Source of the DNA: Oxytricha trifallax
Lineage: Eukaryota; Ciliophora; Spirotrichea; Sporadotrichida; Oxytrichidae
Reading direction: 5' to 3'
Assembly (NCBI GenBank): GCA_000711775.1
Contig: ARYC01001449.1
Location: forward strand, 1 to 64,000
Length of the DNA stretch: 64,000 bases
This document shows, piece by piece, positions 54,101 through 63,394 of the stretch (positions within the stretch are counted from its first letter, which is position 1; each line of letters opens with the position of its first letter). The translations under genes were made by a program, and so were the position numbers. The notes below the pieces were generated by a model. The model was not told where the DNA came from. It worked only from the letters and a program-made list of their open reading frames with translations, and searched no databases.

Positions 54101-57100
54101 ATCCTTCTCTTTATTTTCAGGAGAGATGTTATAACGTTTCTTGTGAGCTTCTTAAATAACTTCCTTTAAGTACTCAGGTTCAGAGTTCCTAGGACACCAA
54201 AGAAGAAGTTTTTCTTTGGCAACTTATTAGAGAGTTATAGCTTTGATTGATGGTAGAGAGCAACATCTGAATCACTCATAAGATCATCATAGAGGTTTGT
54301 TGCTGATATTTCAGTTTAGTTAGGTATCTCGATCATTCTGATTTCATTAGACTCAAAAGCTTTTTACTCTTCACTTAGAATTGCCTTTAATAATGAGATT
54401 TTTGTTCCTTCCTGGGATGATAAAAACAATCCACTATCGTTAATATATTAGTATTAGTTATAAGTTTACCTTGCTAAACCAACTATCTATAAATATCCTC
54501 TTTACTTCTAAATTTTCCTATTAAATTCTGAGATTAAATTCTCTTCATTGCATCATTCATAGACTCCATCTTGCTTCCTCTTTCTAGAAATGCTAATGAA
54601 ATTTAAAATTATGGATATCCATTCTAAGTTTATTAAAATCTTACTACTAAATAGGGAGGACCTACTGGAGGTCAACCTTGAAAAGATATACGCAGAAGCA
54701 TTGGAAAAATTGCTCCAAGTTTCACAGATTGATTTCCATTTTTATCAATCTATCTCCATTAAATTGCTCCTAATAATGTTTAATCATTTTAGGAGGTCCT
54801 TTAAATTAAGTTCATACTTTATTAGGAGGCCCCCCTAGAGAAGAAAAAAACTTCATTAGGAGGATCTCCTAGAGAAACAAAACTTTATTAGGAGTATTTT
54901 AATTAACTAAAATGTATAAAATTCTCATAAAATATGTTAACTTACAGTCTTTTATGGTTAGTTAATTTTCTTACATCTCAGCAAAAATCTACCAGAGTGT
55001 CATATACTCTACTATTATTATTTATCAAGGTAGATTTTATCATTTTTATAATTAAATATATCAGCTAACTAAATTGAGAACTAACATTTCAAGAAGAGCA
55101 GCATTAATTGGGTCAAGTCAAGTTAATATAAATTATGTTTCCAAAAAAAATAAAATTGGAGACCAGAGACGTTTGCACTCAGTGGGAGCCTACTTATGAC
55201 AACTTTGACCAGTCTATCTTTGAGATTTAAATGTAAGTTAAGAAGGAGGTTATCAAAGAATCTGTTCAAATTGAGGAGGAGTTTAAACAACCCTCGATAG
55301 ACCATTCAATATTAACAGCTAAAGTTGACTAATAATGCAAAGAATGCAATAAAGTTTTCCTCTACAATTCAACTTATAATAGACACTAAAGAGATATACA
55401 CAACGATATGCCAAGGTTATATCTCAAGCATTAAATGAAAGATGGGAAGTATGTCTATGAGTTGTGTGAGAAGCCATATTCTCATACTAGAGACCTCAAA
55501 GTGCACTTAAAGAAAAAGCATAATCAAAGTTTTGTATTTACTCATGAACCTACATGAAAAAAGATTCCTAAAAAAATAAGGTGAAGATATCCTGCCTAGT
55601 GTCTTAGAGTTGAGGTACCGAAGTAAGTCAAAATGAAGAAAGCAGTCAAGAACTTTCCTGTCTCTGAGATATATAAAATCATGGTAAAAATTGAGGCTAT
55701 GAAGATTCCTATTTTTAAAATCATTGACTTAGATACTTGCCTTTAAAGCTACCTCACTCTTGAGGATAAAGTAGAGAAGAGAGTCATCACTGATGATTAA
55801 TATGCTTACAAAATATATCCTATCAATTACTTTCTCGCTGATGAAAAGTTTTAAATGGGATTTGCAGTATTATGCTCTTTAACAAGCAAAATTTAGAGAT
55901 TGAAGCATATTATTTAACTAGATGCTATACTACTTGTAAAAAATAATGTTTCCTTTAGACTTCCTCTCCTCGAGATGACTTACAGAGAATTTTTATCTGA
56001 CAATAGATGCCAAAGATAAATTGGCTAGATCGTGCAGCAAATAGTTGAGGGTATTGAAGAGCTTCACAAGTTTGGCTATGTTCATAGAGACTTAAAACCA
56101 GAGAACATCATGATGAACTTTCAACCTCTAAGAGTTCATATTATTTATTTCAACAGAGCTCAAAGAGTGCAAGCCTCTGCACTATGAAATGTATACGATA
56201 CTCCTGGATATTTCCCAGAGAGAGAAGATTGGAGAAATGTAGACACTTAATGGGATATTTGGGCTCTAGCTGTAATAATAATAGAGAGTGACATGCCAAG
56301 AAACGATTATTATAACTGCAAGGGTGAGAGAGATTCTAAGTTAATAATCAAGCAATATCTCGATAAAAATAAAATAAATGGATGTCTCAGATAGCTTGCA
56401 TACACAACTATTATCAAGCCAAGCTAAGATAATTAATTATCAATAGAAACAATCAAACAGTAACTTAGAAAGATAAAATTTAGAGAACTGGCATATGACG
56501 CTAAGCTTATGTTTGTGAGAAGTATTTTAAAAACTCACTTAATTTAGTAATATTTAAACATTTAATAATTACATAAACCCTTATAAAACCATAATATAGT
56601 ATTAGTATTCCTTAATAGTCAACTTTTTTCAATCAAAAACTCATTCAAACTACTTGAAGGGTTTAAGGGTTTTGAATTCGGACAGTCCAATTCGCATTTT
56701 AACATCCCAATATCAAGGCAAGGCCGGTGAGCCTCAAATTTTAATCGCGAACGAGCTTAATCTTCCGATGGTATTTGGTTAATCTGGGATTGCAAGGATC
56801 AAACGGTTGATGGAGGGTGAAGGGATGGCCATAGAGCAGAAGGACGGCGGAGAAGAATTCAAGTGCACGGAGTGTTTCATTGTCATAACATCAAACACTC
56901 TTCCATTTAGCAAGATGGACCACGAAGATGCCAATACTTTTTTATCCAGATATCTGCTCTACCAATCTAAGTTACCGACCTAAAGCAGGAGGTAGAATTC
57001 TCTTTAACAGTGCCAATTTTGGCACGGCTCCTCCACTATAGATTTCAAGCATGAGAGTGACAAGAATGCAGTCGTTTGAGAACACAGAGTTGTTGGTCGG

Positions 57101-59505
57101 AGACAGAGGAGAGATGTTTAGTGAGGTAACGTAGTATTGACTTAATCTACATCGATAATATATATATATTAAAATACAGTTACGGTTGACCACCAAAAAC
57201 CCTACACAGATCACCTGACTACTAATTAAAAATAATTCATTAATAAATTTAATTTAAAATCTAAATAAAATTATGAATAATGCCTCTTTTTAGTGGCAGT
57301 TAAGATTACTAATAAATCTAGAATAAATTTATATTTATCAAATTTTCTATTTTTATGTATTTTATTAAAATTACTATATCATTTTTTCTCAAAATTCAAT
57401 TTTAAAAACATTTCTTATTCTTAATATTATAAGCTTCGCAATTGATACTTGAATTTTTTATTCTTAACTTTTCTCTATAATAAAATAAATTATAATTTTA
57501 AAAAATTGTAATAATTTTATTAAAAGCATATATTCATAACATAAGAAGTAATAATTAGATAATTAAAAGTAATATCTAATCAATAAAAATATTAAATTTA
57601 AAAATATTAATAATAAAAATTAATTTCTTCATATGATTAAAAACATTTTTATTAAAATATCTAATTAAATATATTAGAATGTAATATTTAAAAAGCATAG
57701 CAATATCTATCAATGAAAATTATTGATATTTTTAATTTTAAAATTTCCCTGTAAAAAATTTTATAATAAAAATGGATGCATTAATATTTATATTTTTCTT
57801 AATAAACTGTCCTTCGTATTTATTGCCTGCCGCATTAGTCCAAGTACCCATGCCACTCATAAATCCATTTAACCACCATCCTTTATATTTATTACCATTG
57901 CTCCATTAGTACCTTCCGTAGCCATTTTATAAATATATAAAGTAATGAAAATTTATTTCATCATAAATGAAAATAATCAATAAAAAGTAATTAATGAATT
58001 ATTCGTTAAGTAAATTCTAATTAAGTATCAATTTAAAATCAATTTTATATATATACAATAAATAACATATTGATATCTGCTCCAACCGAGACCCCTCTTT
58101 TACCCCTCCTCCCAGGCCTAAAACGAGAAACTCCCTTCCACCCTAACTAGAAACAACAGCATCCTTTTTCATATGAAAATTTTGTTTCTCATTGATTAAT
58201 TCATTTTCCTTCATGACATCTTGATCTCATAATATTTTTTATGCATAAATTATCATTTTTTAAACTTATTTTTCAACAAATCAAATAATACTCTTTATTA
58301 AATTTCTTATTTAACAAATTTCATTTCCTCCGCCGATTATTTTATTGAGAAGCTCCCATAGAAAAATATTTAAAAGTAAATTTCCTTTGACTCGATAATA
58401 ATATATTAAAATTTATGAGCCAACAATCTCATACAACTTTATTTTTAAAAAAAGATGCAATCACTTTATTAATCTGTATTCGAAATATGATTAATTTTTT
58501 TCCAATTTTCAATAATTATTCACTATTAACATTTTATAGAAACAAATAGTAATGATAAAAATTCATAGGAAAGAAAATTAAGATAAAACCTATTTTAAAA
58601 CATGTATTATTTATTAGTTTGTAAAGAAACTGATTTAAATAAATAAAGAACTTCTGATTTATTAAAGATAGTTATAAAAAATTATAATACATGTTTAAAA
58701 TAGGTTTTATCTTTAATATTCTTTCCTATGAATTTTTATATTACTATTTGTTTCTATAAAATGTTAATAGTAATAATTATTGAAAATTGGAAAAAAATTA
58801 ATCATATTTCGAATACAGATTAATAAAGTGATTGCATCTTTTTTTAAAAATAAAGTTGTATGAGATTGTTGGCTCATAAATTTTAATATATTATTATCGA
58901 GTCAAAGGAAATTTACTTTTAAATATTTTTCTATGGGAGCTTCTCAATAAAATAATCGGCGGAGGAAATGAAATTTGTTAAATAAGAAATTTAATAAAGA
59001 GTATTATTTGATTTGTTGAAAAATAAGTTTAAAAAATGATAATTTATGCATAAAAAATATTATGAGATCAAGATGTCATGAAGGAAAACGAATTAATCAA
59101 TGAGAAACAAAATTTTCATATGAAAAAGGATGCTGTTGTTTCTAGTTAGGGTGGAAGGGAGTTTCTCGTTTTAGGCCTGGGAGGAGGGGTAAAAGGGGGG
59201 TCTGGGTTGGGACAAATATTAAAAGCCAGTCTGTTAGTCATATGTAAATTAACCTTTGTATTTAGTGCCATCATGGAAAGTCAATAAAAAAGTAAAATAT
59301 AGATTAATCTATAAAATTTATAATCTTTGTTGGATTATTAATAGATTTATAAATAGTATATAAGGATTATAATTAAATTTGATTAAACTTTTGAAATTTT
59401 ACTGTTTTTTTAATTAATGTAGTTTTTAAAATACACCTGATCCATGTCTCTAATCATCGGCCCATTAACCACTATAAATGAAACCATTAACATAAAACTC
59501 TAACA
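51031..59505 (-). CDS. Gene D: second MORN-repeat gene (5' part not resolved)
   Basis: Segments in minus-strand order: 59505-59435, 59280-59235, 57935-57791, 51375-51241 and 51135-51031 (TGA). They encode MORN units like those of gene C. The IES between the last two big segments is 6.4 kb and contains V2 and TBE-d; the IES between segments 2 and 3 contains palindrome P58. An N-terminal Cys module comparable to gene C was not found; blocks at 59800-60300 may belong here. Order is linear. MORN proteins are usually membrane- or cytoskeleton-associated. Confidence 0.78.
51241..51375 (-). CDS. Gene D segment 4: MORN repeats
   Basis: It encodes EDGYGVYTWANGSKYEG, QWSKGRRHGYGKGTDINGD; nearly the same as gene C segment 8. 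Confidence 0.88.
51437..51660 (+). repeat. V2 left inverted arm
   Basis: It matches the inverse of 57140-57365; the inner 60 bp are best conserved and end in an AT dinucleotide run. Confidence 0.8.
51784..52606 (+). pseudogene. V2 Rep/helicase-like ORF, 5' part up to the TBE-d insertion
   Basis: Several open stretches in ciliate code: 51819-52173 (ends in TGA 52171; includes KQFFTEKKRKSKAFM and FELTAKLLGHPSFQQF), 52290-52480 in another frame, then 52480-52606 with SVWIYGPTNTVKTKITHVL. The last is a Walker A of the SF3 helicase type (GPxGTGKT), but with Val where the second Gly should be. Frames change at least twice, so the gene was decaying. TBE-d enters about 45 bases after Walker A. I could not see a convincing endonuclease motif upstream. 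Confidence 0.65.
52610..52710 (+). repeat. TBE-d left terminal inverted repeat
   Basis: It pairs with 56573-56674 (CAGTAGTTTGA and GACTATTAAGG are shared). Confidence 0.85.
52733..53767 (+). pseudogene. TBE-d transposase, frameshifted
   Basis: It corresponds to the 42-kDa TBE transposase. The expected start reads ATG TGA, and the first third has several indels. The three catalytic positions can still be seen, in different frames: HADEA (about 53228), LLVDNLSVHKS (about 53470) and SPQFNGIEIYWG (about 53560). A frameshift just before HADEA (GCATAATATAAAG) is shared with TBE-e, so it predates their separation or they were copied together. TGA 53765-53767. Confidence 0.8.
53790..54579 (-). pseudogene. 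TBE-d '22-kDa' ORF, decayed
   Basis: ATG 54579 (MESMNDAMKR). Conserved pieces include KISLLKAIL and DGIQISDSWLQQLQKH. The intron position is kept (54017-54042), but its donor is TTAAG instead of GTAAG. Several indels interrupt the frame. Confidence 0.75.
54017..54042 (-). other. TBE-d intron position with mutated donor
   Basis: Same place and length (26 nt) as in the other TBEs; the donor GT is TT, the acceptor TATAG is kept. Confidence 0.6.
54770..54905. repeat. TTTATTAGGAGG repeats in the TBE-d divergent spacer
   Basis: Three to four copies of ACTTTATTAGGAGG...CCTAGAG, a diverged version of the TTAATTAGGAG array of TBE-b and TBE-c, in the same position. Confidence 0.65.
55135..56530 (+). 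pseudogene. TBE-d zinc-finger/kinase ORF, decayed
   Basis: A start may be ATG 55135, because the ATG used in TBE-b/c is not present. A zinc finger is seen at about 55335-55400 (CKECNKVFLYNSTYNRHQ). In the second, one Cys is replaced by Tyr (YVYELCEKPYSH; TBE-e keeps CEFCEK). The kinase has LHKFGYVHRDLKPENIMMNF, but the DFG position reads IYFNRA, losing the metal-binding Asp. An in-frame TGA (about 56187) precedes DTPGYFPEREDW. The product cannot be an active kinase. Confidence 0.78.
56573..56674 (-). repeat. TBE-d right terminal inverted repeat
   Basis: Inverse of the left repeat; the tract is GGGTTTAAGGGTTTTG, no longer a perfect G4T4 array. Confidence 0.85.
56678..57079 (+). pseudogene. 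V2 helicase-like ORF, 3' part after TBE-d
   Basis: Past the TBE-d insertion the helicase resumes after another frame change near 56728. It shows a Walker-B-like PQILIANELNLP, then ARIKRLMEGEGMAIEQ and CFIVITSNTLPF, the last being a good motif C of SF3 helicases (hydrophobic run, then TSN). The frame ends at TGA 57077. The order of motifs A, B, C on the two sides of TBE-d shows that this was one gene. Confidence 0.72.
57140..57365 (-). repeat. V2 right inverted arm
   Basis: Inverse of 51437-51660. The outermost limit is a judgement made where similarity fades in AT-rich DNA. Confidence 0.8.
57791..57935 (-). CDS. Gene D segment 3: MORN repeats
   Basis: It encodes NGYGRYQWSNGNKYKGWWLN, FMSGMGTWTNAAGNKYEGQF; two MORN units. 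Confidence 0.86.
58083..59212. mobile_element. P58: 1.13-kb palindromic element, CCAACCGAGACCC family
   Basis: Arms of about 525 bp, near perfect inverses, around a loop at about 58610-58682. The outer ends share CCAACCGAGACCC and the following polypyrimidine tract with P45b. The element lies between gene D segments 2 and 3. No ORF. Confidence 0.9.
59235..59280 (-). CDS. Gene D segment 2: short MORN piece
   Basis: It encodes TFHDGTKYKGQFTYD, about 45 bases, between P58 and segment 1. The MORN pattern (DGxKYxGxF) is plain. Confidence 0.65.
59435..59505 (-). CDS. Gene D segment 1 (first recognised): MORN
   Basis: It encodes EFYVNGFIYSGQWADDQRHG and SGVF. It corresponds to the second half of gene C segment 4. 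Confidence 0.75.
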
Positions 59506-59799
59506 AGTGTTATGTCTCTAAGTTTAGAGTGATTAGACTAGTTTTTTTTAATGCAAAAATTAGATAAAAAGACATTAGTTTTAAAAAAAATATAAAGCAA
59601 TCATTGAAAATTTTAAATGATAATTAAAATATATAACTATTCTATTCTTCACCAGTAATTTTGTATTTTGCGCTTATAAATATTTATTTAAAACTTAACT
59701 ACTAATCAATTAAGCTTATTTACATTAAATAGGTAACTTAGGCGTTAACTTGTCCTAAATGATTACATTTTTTTAGTCTTTTTAATTTGTTATAAGGAT

Positions 59800-60300
59800 A
59801 TTTTGTAAAAACATATCCAACTCATGGCCATGATTACGATAATCTCTTGACTATATAACCTCGCTTAGCAAGTTTTCATTAGCGGTATGTTGTCCGATTA
59901 CACATATTATTATTTGACAACCTAGTCTTAATCGATGATTTCTTAGTCATTGCCTCTGACTCTCTGTCCTTCCAAAAATAAAAAAAAAAAAGATTAAAAA
60001 TTATTTTAAACTTTAGACTCAAATACATCTCTATCAGAGATATATACCTATTACTTTTAAAAATGTGGTGTGTAAAAGGAAAGCCAGCAATGTTTTAAGC
60101 TTTAGATCATAATTTGCTAAAATAGAGACTAGTCGATTCAAAACAGACTTCAAGTCTGAAACTAAGATTTCTTAAGACTCCTTTGATAAAAAACTATGGC
60201 TTGTACTTAGAGTAGTCGAACTTTTCACAATAAAGTCTCTACTGTTCATAATTATAAAAGTAACTGAGATGAGTATTTAGCTTTGATGGAGCACGAATCT
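59800..60300 (-). CDS. Coding-like blocks upstream of gene D, uncertain
   Basis: Two GC-richer blocks. At 59810-59960 the minus strand is open in more than one frame (one reads IQSRDYRNHGHELDMF, vaguely MORN-like). At 60000-60255 a minus-strand ORF starts MNSRDFIVKSSTTLSTSHSF and continues with EILVSDLKSVLNRLVSILAN. The plus strand is open over the same stretch. They may be the 5' MDSs of gene D, but I cannot prove strand or frame. Confidence 0.3.
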
Positions 60301-60301
60301 A

Positions 60302-60345
60302 AACCCCAAAACCATTAATTAGATGTTTTAGTGATTTTGAAGAGA
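60302..60345. repeat. Possible decayed TBE terminus
   Basis: CTAAACCCCAAAACCATTAA resembles a TBE left end (CAAAACCCCAAAACCCCTTA) with a few changes; similarity fades after about 30 bases and no partner end was seen. Confidence 0.3.
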
Positions 60346-60514
60346 ACATTCAGTTATTTTTGAGGTATATGAGAAAACACTGGTTTTATGCATGATTATA
60401 TTGTATTTCATGTAAATTTATTTAATTTAATCAAATACATTTTTATTTTTTCATCTTTAAGGTATTTCCTAAATCTACCTCCTTTTGTGTTTCAAGTATA
60501 TTTTATAATAATGA

Positions 60515-61057
60515 TATTGGAAATGCTACTCACCAAAATAATATTAACTATCTTCTGAATATCATCACAACATACCCTTTCATGATATGTTTAACACCGA
60601 AACCTTTAGGTTATTTCTCTTGTTTTGTTCAAATGTTACACATAGTTTCCAAATTGCCTACTGCTCAAACAACCCTCTAAACAAAGCAATTATTCCATAT
60701 CTTTGTGATTGGTTAATTCTTGGTGTTCCTAATATTTTAGCTAAATTCACTATTTATCCTTATTGTTCAATTGAATTAAATGACTGCTATTACTTTAGGA
60801 CTGTGATTTAGCATAATTTTATCTGGCTTCACATTTCTATAAACATACATCATATCAGAGACGTCTTTAAAACTCTTAGTTATTTTATGATTGTCTCATT
60901 CATTTTACATGGGTATTAATATGGAAAATATTCTCTTTCTTAGCCATTTAAAATTGCTTATTTCGTATTGAAATAAATCCAGATGTCTTAGAATTATAAT
61001 AAATAAAAAAAAGAGATGATTTAAAACCCCAAAAACCCTCAAATTGTTTGATTGAGT
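60515..61057 (+). CDS. Hypothetical membrane-protein-like ORF running into TBE-e
   Basis: Open in ciliate code from 60515 (after TGA 60512; ATG at 60587) for about 170 codons until it enters the left end of TBE-e. Hydrophobic stretches (WLILGVPNILAKFTIY; LSYFMIVSFILHG) suggest membrane segments. An upstream stretch in another frame is also hydrophobic (FQVYFIIMILEMLL). No family recognised. AT-rich DNA with one stop codon can produce such ORFs by chance. Confidence 0.35.
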
Positions 61058-61139
61058 TTTTGATTTATAAAAGTAGATTATTAAGGCATATTATATTAGG
61101 GTTTTATGTTTAAATATTAGTAATTTAAGTGTGTATATG

Positions 61140-62170
61140 TAAGGTTTGGTGTCAATTTATGACAGTGAGTATATATATATTTACTATATAAATTGCGATA
61201 TGGTTGTAATGACTATGGTGAATAACTCAAGCCTATTCTTTATTACACCTCTATAGCGAGCTGCTTCATAAATCTCCTGCTACAGTTAGGTTTCACTGTT
61301 TACTAGCATTAGATTTATAAAGATAGAATCTAAATTATAAGCATAAGAGACCTTAAAAATTTTAGCAGCATCATATCGATTATCTTATTAATGATAAGAC
61401 TCTTAAATACTGGTGCTCATTTCTCTCTAGCCTAGAGGGCTGTGATGTTTCATCGCCAATTTCCTGAGCTTCATATCTCTGCTTAATCTATAGCGAACAT
61501 ATAAAAAAAGAACGGAATATCTTACAAGACAGTCAATCGCATTAAGAGAGTGATTGACTTTAATGTTCCATTTTATAAGGATAATTTAAATTATATATTC
61601 GATTTAATGCGAAGAGCATAATATAAAGTTCATACACGCTGATGAGGCAGTATACACATTCATTAAGTTTACATCGAGGTCATGGTATAAGAGGTACAGT
61701 AACATAGAAGTTTATGATCAAAAGGTTAAGGTATAAACTCATTAAATCCTTGGTGGAATCAGTGGGGATAGTGGGCTAGAGACTTATGTTATCCACACTC
61801 GCTCTATTAAGACTGAATAATGTATATAGTTATTACAATAGCTCAGAGATAAGTAAGCTGATTAAGAAATCATCCTGTTTTGTTAATAACTTGTCAGTTC
61901 ATAAAACTAAAGACTCAAAGGAAGAAATATGAAAGGCTAAACATAACTCCTGTATTTAATGTTCCTTACAGCCCTTAGTTCAATGGAATTGAAATATATT
62001 GGGGGTTATTGAAAGGTCATTATAAGAAATTGCTGCTCTACCATCTGATGCATGATTTGAAGATTGATACAGAAGATTTTATTAAGAGTGATACTAAAAG
62101 AGTCAACGATGAGAAAGCTAAAGTATGCGCAAGAGAAGGGAGATTTCGTGTGTATAAATAATTTTTAGAT
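61140..62170 (+). pseudogene. TBE-e transposase, frameshifted, second Asp mutated
   Basis: HADEA, the NLSVHKT region and SPQFNGIEIYWG-like sequence are recognisable in different frames. The frameshift before HADEA is the one seen in TBE-d. An extra T (TGTTTTG near 61877) precedes the second catalytic motif, which reads VNNLSVHKT where TBE-c and TBE-d have VDN: GAT has become AAT. The enzyme is dead by two independent criteria. Confidence 0.8.
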
Positions 62171-62189
62171 TTAAATGAATGAATAAGTT

Positions 62190-62977
62190 CACATATTAAA
62201 TTTGCCCGCAAAGGGATTTGGCTTCTCTTTCTTTTCTTCCTCTTAAGCTTGCTTGGGCCTATGTTTCTTCTCTTAGTGGCAGCTCCTGCATCTATGTTCA
62301 GCTCGTCTGGCTTTTATAAATCTTTGAAGAGTCTCTTACTCAATTCATGCTTTACTTGAGACTTTCTCTCTCTGTTTAATTTGCTGCGCTCTTTCATTAA
62401 GTATATAACAGTGCGAGATTTTTTCTATAAAATTAGAAGGGGAAGCTTACTTGAGATGAAAGAATGCTTTTAAAGTTGCTATAGCCAGGAGTCACTGATT
62501 TAAATTCCCTCCTTCTCTTTATTTTCAGGAGAGATGTTATAACGTTTCTTGTGAGCTTCTTAAATAACTTCCTTTAAGTACTCAGGTTCAGAGTTCCTAG
62601 GACACCAAAGAAGAAGTTTCTCTTTGGCAACTTATTAGAGAGTTATAGCTTTGATTAATGGTAGAGAGCAACATCTGAATCACTCATAAGATCATCATAG
62701 AGGTTTGTTACTGATATTTCAGTTTAGTTAGGTATCTCGATCATTCTGATTTCTTTAGACTCAAAAGCTTTTTTCTCTTCACTTAGCAATGCCTTTAATA
62801 ATGAGATTTTTGTTCCTTCCTGGGATGATAAAAACAATCCACTATCGTTTATATATTAGTATTAGTTATAAGTTTACCTTGCTAAACCAAATATCTATAA
62901 AGGTCCTCTTTACTTCGAAATTTTAATTTTAAATCTTGAGATTAAATTCTCTTCATTGCATCATTCATAGACTCCAT
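62190..62977 (-). pseudogene. TBE-e '22-kDa' ORF, decayed
   Basis: ATG 62977 (MESMNDAMKR). The 26-nt intron (62425-62450) is intact; after it ISHCYILNERAQQIKQRE and, one frame over, QVKHELSKRLFKD and ELNIDAGAATKRRNIG follow the TBE-c C terminus. Indels break both halves. Confidence 0.75.
62425..62450 (-). other. Predicted 26-nt intron in the TBE-e 22-kDa ORF
   Basis: Minus strand: starts GTAAGCTTCC and ends ATTTTATAG. Removal joins FIS to KKISHCYILNER in frame. Confidence 0.65.
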
Positions 62978-63169
62978 CTTGCTTCCTCTTTCTAGAAATG
63001 CTAATTAAATTTAAAATTATGGATATCCATTCTAAGTTTATTAAAATCTAACTACTAAATAGGGAGGACCTACTGGAGGTCAACCTTGAAAAGATATGCG
63101 CAGAAGCATTGGAAAAATTGCTCCAAGTTTCACAGATTGATTTCCATTTTTATCAATCTATCTCCATTA

Positions 63170-63305
63170 AATTGCTCCTAATAATGTTTAACTATTTTAG
63201 GACGTCCTCCAAATTAAGTTCATACTTTATTAGGAGGACCCCCTAGAGAAAAAAAACTTCATTAGGAGGACCTCCTAGAGAAGCAAAACTTTATTAGGAG
63301 TATTT
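63170..63305. repeat. TTTATTAGGAGG repeats in the TBE-e divergent spacer
   Basis: Same diverged array as in TBE-d (three to four units, partly inverted with CCTCCTAGAG). Confidence 0.65.
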
Positions 63306-63394
63306 TAATTAACTAAAATGTATAAAATTCTCATAAAATATGTCAACTTACTTATCTTTGTTATAATTAAATATATCAGCAAACTAAATTGAGC

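Larger units (their letters stand above)
52610..56674 (+). mobile_element. TBE-d: full-length TBE of a second subfamily
   Basis: 4065 bp, starting CAAAACCCCAAAACCC and ending GGGTTTTG, with AAT on each side (52607-52609, 56675-56677) and terminal inverted repeats of about 100 bp. Gene order is as in TBE-c. Its sequence is far closer to TBE-e than to TBE-a/b/c, so two subfamilies are present. Its telomere-like repeats are partly decayed. Confidence 0.93.
51437..57365. mobile_element. V2: inverted-repeat element with an SF3-helicase ORF, split by TBE-d
   Basis: The left arm (about 51437-51660) and right arm (about 57140-57365) are inverted copies. The best part is TAGTAGTCAGGTGATCTG and GGGTTTTTGG, followed outward by weaker but clear similarity through TTAACTGCCACTA and beyond. 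Between them lies GC-richer DNA with a helicase ORF, cut by TBE-d (52610-56674). Without TBE-d the element is about 1.86 kb. It lies in an IES of gene D. Class is unknown: virus-like or rolling-circle/Rep-like elements carry such helicases. Confidence 0.75.

Noticed and set aside
60170-60205. GACTCCTTTGATAA match to the TBE kinase (EDSFDKK)
   Set aside because: Only about 18 bases agree and nothing around them fits a TBE; treated as chance.
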